From: Saprospiraceae bacterium
Lineage (GTDB): Bacteria > Bacteroidota > Bacteroidia > Chitinophagales > Saprospiraceae
DNA length: 64,000 nucleotides
Assembly (NCBI GenBank): GCA_020628645.1
Contig: JAHDES010000025.1
Coordinates: 22,871 to 86,870, forward strand
Direction of reading: 5' to 3'
The notes below the pieces were generated by a model. That model worked only from the letters and a program-made list of their open reading frames with translations. It was not told where the DNA came from and did not search any database. Both the position numbers and the translations under genes were made by a program. Positions 47,577 through 54,120 of the stretch are shown here, piece after piece. How positions within the stretch are numbered: the stretch's first letter is position 1; every line of letters starts with the position of its first letter.

Positions 47577-48623
47577 TCATTCCACTACTTTTATTTCTAC
47601 TCTTCGATTTAGCGACTGTTGTTTCTCAGTAGTGGCTTTCGGATACCGCATTTCATAATTGCCATAACCTTTAAATTGGACTCGTCCTTCTGATATTCCA
47701 TTTTCCAATAGATATTCATATACTAGTTTTGCACGTCGTACGGATAAATCATACTCCCAAGATTCTTCAGTAACGGGCGGACGATTTGGAAAATTAACAT
47801 GTCCACCGATTTCTATTTTAAGATCAGGATTGATCTCCATAAAACGGAGTACTTTTGGCAATTGTGGTTCAGAAATGGGTAATAATACAGCTTGACTACC
47901 ATAAAAAAATAGGTCTTTTATTGCCACAGCATCGCCTTTCTTTGCCTCTGTTACTTCAATTGTTAGAGGAGGTGTTTTTCCTTTTTTAGTTTTGAACATT
48001 TTCGTTTCATAGAAATAGTTTTTTGAATATACATCAATCCCCATTACGACATCACTAGGAACAAGGCGTTTAAATTCACCATTGGGCAAGGTTGGAAAAG
48101 TATCTTTTTCTGTTTTAGTATGAAGAACGACATTGGCAGGAATACCTTCTCCCGTTTTTTTATCTTTTATCTGTCCAGTGAGTACCGTCATTTCTATAGC
48201 TTCATACACTAAAATATTGGCACGTCGATTCTGTTGTCTACCTTCTTTAGAGGCATTTTCTGTTTTAGGTTTCAATTCCCCATGATACCTAATTTGTACA
48301 ATCGCTGTATCTGAAATTCCGATTTGAGCAAGTGCTTGTTTTACAGAAGATGCTCTATTTTCAGAAAGGCGTTGATTATTTTCGATGCTTCCTATTGAAT
48401 CCGTATGTGCATCTATACTGATAATGTAATTTTCGATTGAATCACAAATCATTTTTACAACTTGCAAGGTACTATCTGCCTGTTTATCAACATTATACTT
48501 TCCAAAATCAAAATAAATCGCAGCATCATATTTTAATTGTATATGATCAAATCCCGTTTCTTGCGCAAAGGAAAAACAAGAAAATAATACTAGAAATAGA
48601 AAACTTAAATGGAAATATCGCAT
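47577..48623 (-). CDS. Periplasmic protein with two OmpA-like peptidoglycan-binding domains
   Basis: 348 residues with a signal peptide ending near residue 20 (CFSFAQ). The first OmpA-like domain (about 30-135) has FDFGKYNVD, HTDSIGS and LSENRASSVK. A middle domain (about 140-235) resembles a carboxypeptidase-regulatory/CNA-B-type beta sandwich, beginning LTGQIKDKKTGEGIPANVV. A second, more diverged OmpA-like domain (about 240-348) has IGGHVNFPN and LSVRRAKLVYEYLLENGI and ends NRRVEIKVVE. Two such domains in one chain could crosslink or span two peptidoglycan sites (inference). Most OmpA-family proteins carry only one. Confidence 0.88.
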   Translation of the reverse strand: MRYFHLSFLFLVLFSCFSFAQETGFDHIQLKYDAAIYFDFGKYNVDKQADSTLQVVKMICDSIENYIISIDAHTDSIGSIENNQRLSENRASSVKQALAQIGISDTAIVQIRYHGELKPKTENASKEGRQQNRRANILVYEAIEMTVLTGQIKDKKTGEGIPANVVLHTKTEKDTFPTLPNGEFKRLVPSDVVMGIDVYSKNYFYETKMFKTKKGKTPPLTIEVTEAKKGDAVAIKDLFFYGSQAVLLPISEPQLPKVLRFMEINPDLKIEIGGHVNFPNRPPVTEESWEYDLSVRRAKLVYEYLLENGISEGRVQFKGYGNYEMRYPKATTEKQQSLNRRVEIKVVE

Positions 48624-48701
48624 GATCTATTTTTAAACTTGCATTTAAATAACGGAATAGACACCAAAAGCGACACCTTTTGACAAAAACCTGTCTAACA
48701 A

Positions 48702-48732
48702 TTGTTATGTAATGTATTTTTTTGTACCTTTA
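48702..48732 (+). promoter_or_regulatory. Promoter for a short attenuated transcript
   Basis: TTG at 48702-48704 and TACCTTTA at 48725-48732 are 20 bp apart. This fits the Bacteroidota -33/-7 pattern with one mismatch in the -7 element. A start near 48738 would place the next hairpin right at the 5' end of the RNA. Confidence 0.5.
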
Positions 48733-48743
48733 TATGAAATGAG

Positions 48744-48786
48744 AAGGCTTTGGAGGTAGTGTATTACCTCCAAAGCCTTTGTTTTT
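48744..48786 (+). terminator. Strong terminator hairpin directly after a promoter: attenuator or tiny RNA
   Basis: A perfect 15-bp stem (48744-48758 with 48765-48779) with a 6-nt loop is followed by T-rich sequence to 48786. No plus-strand gene lies upstream that needs it, since the esterase gene has its own terminator and the OmpA gene is divergent. It therefore ends a transcript of only about 50 nt, or controls entry into the gene downstream. Confidence 0.75.
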
Positions 48787-48796
48787 GAGAAAACTT

Positions 48797-48880
48797 ATGT
48801 ATCAAACAAAAAAGATTACTTTTGATTTGGCACAATATGTGCCGAAAAATTTATTGATACCTTTTTTTCTAGCTTTTTAG
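48797..48880 (+). other. Short frame that may encode the displaced N-terminus of the next gene
   Basis: 27 codons: a basic start (MYQTKK) and a hydrophobic end (LLIPFFLAF). It stops just after a run of seven T (48862-48868). One extra T would join it in frame to the gene at 48910, producing a signal-peptide-like stretch with a lipobox-like LACC. On its own it has no recognisable feature. Confidence 0.35.
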
Positions 48881-48909
48881 CGTGTTGCAAAGTCAAAGAG
48901 AAAGTTACA

Positions 48910-49434
48910 ATGAGTCCAAAATATTTGAATAAACGATTCAGCACTATGCGCCCCATAGTTCCTGCTCGAAGCTTGTGTTATTGGATAGGGGGAACGGCAG
49001 ATGCCGAAACACAATGGGGACATCCTGCAAATTGGAGTAGTGGTCGTGTCCCTGATGAAAATGATGAGGTTATCATCCCATCTTTTAGTGATACAGCTGG
49101 TTTTTTTCCCATTATTTACAATAATGCTCTCCCTGTTAAAATGTTAACTCTAGATAGTGGTGCGGAATTAACCATTGAAAAAGATGGTAAATTATCCCTC
49201 TTATATCTTGGTGATAAAGCACTTTCTTTATACTATGCGAAATTGATTAATCGAGGAACACTTGATTTGTCATCAGAAGCAGAAGACCCGATCCAATTAG
49301 TAGAAAGTCAATTTTCAAATTTTGGGACAATTTTGATAGGTAGTCAATATCCTGATCCTATTCTTCAAGATGGCTTATCGATATTTCAAAATGATGGAGA
49401 ATTGTTCTTTACCAATCAGCGACAACCTCAATAA
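48910..49434 (+). CDS. Small beta-rich protein resembling a surface-protein module, possibly 5'-truncated
   Basis: 174 residues from the ATG at 48910. The CYWIGGTADAETQWGHPANW and RVPDENDEVIIP segments match the opening of beta-helical modules common in large Bacteroidota surface proteins. Such modules are normally secreted, yet this product has no signal peptide. Reading upstream in frame gives an open stretch with SSFLACCK but no usual start codon. The frame at 48797 would supply the missing start if the T7 run had one more T. It ends 6 bp from the convergent mutA gene. No sorting domain is present. Either a frameshifted lipoprotein gene or a cytosolic remnant. Confidence 0.65.
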   Translation: MSPKYLNKRFSTMRPIVPARSLCYWIGGTADAETQWGHPANWSSGRVPDENDEVIIPSFSDTAGFFPIIYNNALPVKMLTLDSGAELTIEKDGKLSLLYLGDKALSLYYAKLINRGTLDLSSEAEDPIQLVESQFSNFGTILIGSQYPDPILQDGLSIFQNDGELFFTNQRQPQ

Positions 49435-49440
49435 AAAATA

Positions 49441-50568
49441 TTATTCAAGCTGTTGAAAACGAGACCATACCTTTTCTGCAATTTCATTGCTTAAGTGTTC
49501 TATATAATAACTTCCTGTAGCAGGATCAATTACATGATTTAGTTGTCCTTCCATCGTCATCAAATGTTGTACATTTCGAGCAATTCTTCTTTCAAACTGG
49601 CTTACTTCCTTTGTTGTGCCCATTGAAGCAGGTGCAACTAATAAATAATCTACTCCACCCATGGTAGCAGACATTGCCATTGTAGTAGCAGCAATCATAT
49701 TTTTATACGGATCTTCGCCATATGCCTTTTTATCAAACTCAATAAGTAAGGTGCAACTTGCATTCAATTGATATGCCTCTAAAACGGTTCCCCACAAAAG
49801 TCGGAACGCACGAATTTTTGCAATAGACAAAAAATAATCCGCGGTTAAGGATAATTTGAATTGTAAGCGAGCGGCAATTTCTTCTAAGTCTATTTTAAAT
49901 CTATCATAGGTGCTTAAAAACTGATGACCATTTTGAAGTAAATTGAGTAATTCATCAACAACATCTTGGTTTTCATTTGATGATTTAGCAGTAAATAATT
50001 GGAATCTTGGGAAAAATTCTTTTCCCATATTTAGATAATCAAAAAATAAACGCTTATCAAAAAAACTAAAAAAGGAAGCATCTACAGAACCATTTAAAGT
50101 AGTCGTATCCACATTAAGCTCTTGTGCATGAGCATATAAACTACTTAAAGCTTTGAATGCCTCAGTAGCATTATTAGAGTATAAATGAATAGATACGTAT
50201 TCTAAATAAACTCCTTCTAATAATATGGCCCAATCTTCTTCGTGAGGTGCTTGCGAAAAAGAGAAATGCAACGCTTGTATACCACCTTGTAATGCAGCTA
50301 AGATAGTAGCGTTATATTCTTTTAAATTGGCATCACTTAAGTCAAAAGATTCCATTATTTGCCAACTGTTATCACCTTGATCTCGATTTATAAAGTTAGG
50401 CACTATAGCATCATCTGCATGATAAAAAGGTTTTAATGTTATAGAAGGATCAATTTGAAAATCTAATTCACTGATGGGACGTCCTTTTAAATCTTTCTCT
50501 ACTTTTGCCAACCATTCTTCCTTGGAAACAGCAGGAAAAGCATCTAATAATTTTTTTTGATGATCCAT
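49441..50568 (-). CDS. mutA: Methylmalonyl-CoA mutase small subunit (MutA type), short form
   Basis: 375 residues resembling the TIM-barrel part of the non-catalytic subunit of heterodimeric methylmalonyl-CoA mutase, which interconverts succinyl-CoA and methylmalonyl-CoA with MutB. The start has the usual FPAVSKEEWLAKVEKDLKG segment. IAKIRAFRLLWG (about 255-266) and the terminal HVIDPATGSYYIE segment are family marks. The chain stops soon after that segment, without the C-terminal linker and B12-binding domain found in longer MutA proteins. No mutB gene lies beside it in the window. Convergent with the 174-residue gene. Identity as MutA is good; whether it still forms a mutase is open. Confidence 0.85.
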   Translation of the reverse strand: MDHQKKLLDAFPAVSKEEWLAKVEKDLKGRPISELDFQIDPSITLKPFYHADDAIVPNFINRDQGDNSWQIMESFDLSDANLKEYNATILAALQGGIQALHFSFSQAPHEEDWAILLEGVYLEYVSIHLYSNNATEAFKALSSLYAHAQELNVDTTTLNGSVDASFFSFFDKRLFFDYLNMGKEFFPRFQLFTAKSSNENQDVVDELLNLLQNGHQFLSTYDRFKIDLEEIAARLQFKLSLTADYFLSIAKIRAFRLLWGTVLEAYQLNASCTLLIEFDKKAYGEDPYKNMIAATTMAMSATMGGVDYLLVAPASMGTTKEVSQFERRIARNVQHLMTMEGQLNHVIDPATGSYYIEHLSNEIAEKVWSRFQQLE

Positions 50569-50792
50569 AGGTTTTATTGATTAAACTTCATCTAAGAAAA
50601 GCAGCATAGTTGATTTTTAATATGTTGCAGATTGATTATCAAATAGATAGTCTGTTTTTGAATCGTAAATTTATAATTAAATATAAAATTACTTATTAGG
50701 CTTTAAATCAGATTTGTAAAAATACAGTAATTCTATCGCCTCACCCATCTTTTAAAGTATTTTCTAAACGAACTTTTTTAAACGAAAAGCGT

Positions 50793-50800
50793 TATATTTG
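50793..50800 (+). promoter_or_regulatory. Bacteroidota -7 element of the isc genes
   Basis: TATATTTG, 49 bp before the iscS ATG, fits TAnnTTTG. Transcription should begin near 50806. Confidence 0.6.
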
Positions 50801-50819
50801 CAATGAATTTTATCACTAA

Positions 50820-50834
50820 TTAGATTTAATCTAA
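50820..50834 (+). promoter_or_regulatory. Palindromic operator candidate in the iscS leader
   Basis: TTAGATT, T, AATCTAA: perfect 7-bp arms around one base. It lies about +14 to +28 from the predicted transcript start, a suitable place for a repressor site. The regulator is unknown. Confidence 0.5.
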
Positions 50835-50849
50835 ATAAACGCTTCCTAA

Positions 50850-52070
50850 ATGAGCAATAAGCTAATTTATCTTGACAATAACGCAACGACCCCTGTTGAT
50901 CCTCGTGTTGTAGATGCAATGCTTCCATTTTTTTACCAAAAACCAGGAAATGCTGCAAGTCGAAATCACCCTTTTGGTTGGGCAGCAGAAGAAGCTGTGG
51001 ATTATGCAAGAGAGCAAATCGCTGGATTAATTAATGTTGATCCAAGAGAAATTATTTTTACTTCTGGTGCTACCGAAGCGGATAATTTAGGTTTGAAAGG
51101 TGTCTTCGAAATGTATGCGCGTAAAGGAAATCACATTATTACAGCTAAAACAGAGCATAAGGCAGTTTTAGATGCTTGTAAGAAGATTGAGAAATTAGGT
51201 GGGCAAGTGACTTACCTCGATGTAGAAGCAGATGGTCGTGTGTCCTTAGAAAAACTAGAAGCTGCCATTACAGATAAAACGATTTTAGTCTCCATTATGT
51301 GGGCGAATAACGAGACAGGTGTTATTCAACCAATGAAAGAAATTGGTGATCTCTGTGCGAAACATGGAATACTTTTTATGAGTGATGCGACGCAAGCAGT
51401 TGGAAAAATTCCAGTTGATCCAAAGGCAACCGGAGTGCATCTTATGGCATTCACGGCTCATAAAATGTATGGTCCTAAAGGAGTGGGTTGCTTATTTGTC
51501 AATCGTAAAAATCCTCGTGTAAAAGTTACCGCTCAAATGGATGGCGGTGGACATGAAAGAGGAATGCGTTCTGGAACCTTAAATGTGCCAGGCATTGTTG
51601 GTTTTGGAAAAGCAGCTGAATTGGCAAAAGCTGAAATGGAAAAAGATACAGCCCATGTTCGTCAGTTACGTGATAAATTAGAAAAGGCATTTGTCGATAA
51701 TGTGGAAGAAGTGTACATTAATGGCAGTATCGAACACCGTATGCCTAATGTCACGAATATTTCTTTTAAGCATGTAGAAGGGGAAGGTTTAATGATGACC
51801 TTCAATCAAAATATAGCAGTTTCTTCTGGTTCTGCATGTACATCTGCTTCGCTTGAGCCATCTTATGTTTTAATCGCCTTGGGATTAGGAGATGATTTAG
51901 CACATTCTTCTATTCGTTTTAGTTTAGGACGATTCACTACAGAAGAAGAAGTGGACTTTGCAATAGATGCAGTAACAAAAGGAGTAAATCATATGCGTGA
52001 TTTGAGTCCGATTTGGGAGATGTATAAAGAAGGAGTAGATTTGGAGTCGATTGAATGGTCAGCACACTAG
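50850..52070 (+). CDS. iscS: Cysteine desulfurase IscS
   Basis: 406-residue PLP enzyme that takes sulfur from cysteine as a persulfide and gives it to Isc[15 protein letters not shown] opens the fold. The PLP lysine sits in [11 protein letters not shown] (near 205), and the persulfide Cys in [10 protein letters not shown] (near 330), on the extended loop typical of group I desulfurases. HKAV (near 108) and the ANNETG segment are present. First gene of an isc cluster, followed by iscU (120-bp gap with a stem-loop) and iscA. A palindrome lies in its leader. No iscR gene is seen here. Confidence 0.96.
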   Translation: MSNKLIYLDNNATTPVDPRVVDAMLPFFYQKPGNAASRNHPFGWAAEEAVDYAREQIAGLINVDPREIIFTSGATEADNLGLKGVFEMYARKGNHIITAKTEHKAVLDACKKIEKLGGQVTYLDVEADGRVSLEKLEAAITDKTILVSIMWANNETGVIQPMKEIGDLCAKHGILFMSDATQAVGKIPVDPKATGVHLMAFTAHKMYGPKGVGCLFVNRKNPRVKVTAQMDGGGHERGMRSGTLNVPGIVGFGKAAELAKAEMEKDTAHVRQLRDKLEKAFVDNVEEVYINGSIEHRMPNVTNISFKHVEGEGLMMTFNQNIAVSSGSACTSASLEPSYVLIALGLGDDLAHSSIRFSLGRFTTEEEVDFAIDAVTKGVNHMRDLSPIWEMYKEGVDLESIEWSAH

Positions 52071-52131
52071 TCAAAGCATTGATTTTATTAGACTTTTTTT
52101 GTAAATTATAATAATAGAATAAAGTAAAACC

Positions 52132-52173
52132 TAAGTTGAGTAGTCCCTAAAGAAAAGGGCTTAATTCAACTTA
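52132..52173 (+). other. Stem-loop between iscS and iscU
   Basis: An outer 8-bp stem (TAAGTTGA at 52132-52139 with TCAACTTA at 52166-52173) and an inner CCCT/AGGG pair (52145-52148 with 52156-52159) would form one long hairpin ending 17 bp before the iscU ATG. No T run follows, so mRNA processing or stability control is more likely than termination. Confidence 0.6.
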
Positions 52174-52190
52174 AATAAAAAACGATAAAA

Positions 52191-52601
52191 ATGGCATATT
52201 CAGATAAATTACTCGATCACTTCAAAAATCCTCGTAACGTAGGAACGTTGAATAAATCAGAAAAAAGTGTTGGTACAGGATTAGTAGGTGCACCTGAATG
52301 TGGAGACGTGATGCGCCTTCAAATTCAAGTAGCAGAAGATGGAACGATCCAAGACGCCAAATTCAAAACCTTTGGTTGTGGTTCTGCTATTGCTTCTTCT
52401 TCTTTGGCAACAGAATGGCTCAAAGGAAAATCAATTGATGAGGCATTATCTATTGACAATATGGATATTGTGGAAGAATTAGCTTTACCTCCAGTAAAAA
52501 TTCACTGTTCCGTATTAGCAGAAGATGCGATCAAAAGTGCGATTAAGGATTACCAAGAGAAGAATGGTTTGGAAGTAACCGCACAGTTAAAAGAACACTA
52601 A
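52191..52601 (+). CDS. iscU: Fe-S cluster scaffold IscU
   Basis: 136 residues. The conserved ligands C37, D39, C63, H105 and C106 sit at exactly the same numbers as in E. coli IscU (GAPECGDVM, FGCGSAIASSS, KIHCSV). The LPPVKIHCS segment that binds the HscA chaperone is nearly intact. It builds [2Fe-2S] clusters with sulfur from IscS and passes them on with IscA. Second gene of the cluster; 9 bp separate it from iscA. Confidence 0.97.
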   Translation: MAYSDKLLDHFKNPRNVGTLNKSEKSVGTGLVGAPECGDVMRLQIQVAEDGTIQDAKFKTFGCGSAIASSSLATEWLKGKSIDEALSIDNMDIVEELALPPVKIHCSVLAEDAIKSAIKDYQEKNGLEVTAQLKEH

Positions 52602-52610
52602 ATTTAATCT

Positions 52611-52937
52611 ATGTTATTTGTAGCAGAATCAGCAAAAGAGCGAATAGCACTCCTTAAAAAAGAGGAAAAACTAGCAGATGATTTTTTCATTCGCGTATCC
52701 GTCACTAGTGGTGGATGTTCAGGTTTGACCTATCAAATGGATTTTGATAACGAGTCTCAACCTAACGATCAAATCTTTGAAGATAATGGTGTGAAAGTTG
52801 TTACCGACTTAAAAAGTTTCCTTTATCTCTGCAATACCACCCTAGAATTTTCAGGAGGACTCGATGGAAAAGGATTTTATTTTAATAATCCAAATGCCAG
52901 CCGAGAGTGTGGCTGTGGCGAGAGCTTTGCTGTATAA
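52611..52937 (+). CDS. iscA: A-type Fe-S carrier protein IscA
   Basis: 108 residues with the HesB/IscA fold. The three ligand cysteines C36, C100 and C102 (SGGCSGL and ECGCGESF) match E. coli IscA positions shifted by one. It carries Fe-S clusters or iron between IscU and target proteins. It lies 9 bp after iscU and ends the cluster before a strong terminator. SufA or ErpA are alternative names for the same fold; the isc context favours IscA. Confidence 0.92.
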   Translation: MLFVAESAKERIALLKKEEKLADDFFIRVSVTSGGCSGLTYQMDFDNESQPNDQIFEDNGVKVVTDLKSFLYLCNTTLEFSGGLDGKGFYFNNPNASRECGCGESFAV

Positions 52938-52961
52938 GAAAATTAATTAATACTATAATCA

Positions 52962-53002
52962 AAACGGTCTAGTGGATAGTTCTGCTAGACCGTTTCGTTT
53001 TT
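52962..53002 (+). terminator. Rho-independent terminator of the isc genes
   Basis: A perfect 11-bp stem (52962-52972 with 52985-52995) is followed by CG and five T residues. Confidence 0.93.
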
Positions 53003-53088
53003 GTCGTCCAACGACTTCCTTATACAATTTTTCTCGATATACTCATTTCCGTCAAAAGATCGTAGGACGACTAGTCTCCCCAAATATG

Positions 53089-53096
53089 TATCTTTG
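53089..53096 (+). promoter_or_regulatory. Bacteroidota -7 element of the PqqB-like gene
   Basis: TATCTTTG, 30 bp before the GTG start at 53127, fits TAnnTTTG and supports that start. Confidence 0.6.
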
Positions 53097-53126
53097 GCAT
53101 AATTTAAAACCCAAAATTATCTATAG

Positions 53127-54077
53127 GTGCTAAGAATTCTAGCTTTTTTACTTACAATTATCTTTCTTTCAAACTGTACGAATCTATCCAAAGAGCTTCC
53201 TGTCAGCACGCCAAATACCCCTTATCTCATTGTTCTCGGTATTGCCCAAGATGCAGGTTTTCCACAGGCCAATTGTCAAAAATCGTGTTGTACTTCCCTT
53301 TGGAATACATTTAATAATCGGAAAATGGTCTCTTGTTTGGGTTTAGTTGATCCAATCAGTCAAGAGACATGGCTGTTCGATGCTACACCTGATTTTAAAG
53401 ATCAGTTGCACTTACTCACACATTCAAATAATAAACAAGAACTCCCACTTTCTGGTATTTTTCTTACCCATGCCCACATCGGACATTATACAGGTTTGAT
53501 GCAATTGGGACGAGAAGCGATGGGTGCTAAAAATATTCCCGTTTATGCCATGCCTCGTATGAAGAATTTCCTTGCCAATAATGGCCCTTGGAGTCAATTA
53601 GTGAAATTAAATAATATCGCTTTACAAAATCTAGCAGCAGATACGACTATTCAATTAAATGAACGATTAAAAGTACAAGCCATTGAAGTTCCACATCGAG
53701 ATGAATTTTCAGAAACAGTTGGTTTTAAGATTATAGGCTCTGATAAATCTGCTTTATTCATTCCTGATATTGATAAATGGCATTTATGGAATCGCGATAT
53801 AAAAGAAGAAATTGCTTCTATAGATTATGCTTTTTTAGATGGTACGTTTTATAAAAATGGAGAAATTCCTAATCGAGACATGAGCGAGATTCCCCACCCT
53901 TTTATGGAAGAAAGCTTAAATCTATTTCAAACCTTACCCAAAGAAGAGCGAAATAAAGTCCACTTCATTCATTTCAATCACACCAATCCCGTTTTACAAG
54001 TCAATAGTACGGCACAAAAAGAAGTGGAACAAGCAGCTTGTCATATCGCAAAGGAAAAATCTATTTTTGCGTTATAA
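53127..54077 (+). CDS. PqqB-like metallo-beta-lactamase-fold lipoprotein
   Basis: 316 residues from a GTG start. A short hydrophobic signal ends at C17 (FLSNC), so it is probably a lipoprotein in the periplasm or outer membrane. The mature part opens like PqqB (YLIVLGIAQDAGFPQANC, then a close CC pair). The metal motif reads THAHIGHYTGL (H115, H117, H120): the usual Asp of HxHxDH is Gly. Later signatures are VPHRDEFSETVGF, FIPDIDKW and DGTFY. No other pqq gene is near, and PqqB itself is cytosolic, so a role in PQQ synthesis is unlikely. Substrate unknown. Confidence 0.8.
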   Translation: MLRILAFLLTIIFLSNCTNLSKELPVSTPNTPYLIVLGIAQDAGFPQANCQKSCCTSLWNTFNNRKMVSCLGLVDPISQETWLFDATPDFKDQLHLLTHSNNKQELPLSGIFLTHAHIGHYTGLMQLGREAMGAKNIPVYAMPRMKNFLANNGPWSQLVKLNNIALQNLAADTTIQLNERLKVQAIEVPHRDEFSETVGFKIIGSDKSALFIPDIDKWHLWNRDIKEEIASIDYAFLDGTFYKNGEIPNRDMSEIPHPFMEESLNLFQTLPKEERNKVHFIHFNHTNPVLQVNSTAQKEVEQAACHIAKEKSIFAL

Positions 54078-54083
54078 ATTCCT

Positions 54084-54091
54084 TAGTTTTG
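54084..54091 (+). promoter_or_regulatory. Bacteroidota -7 element of paaZ
   Basis: TAGTTTTG, 29 bp before the paaZ ATG, fits TAnnTTTG. Confidence 0.45.
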
Positions 54092-54120
54092 TAAAATAAA
54101 ATATCAAATAGAACCAAACG

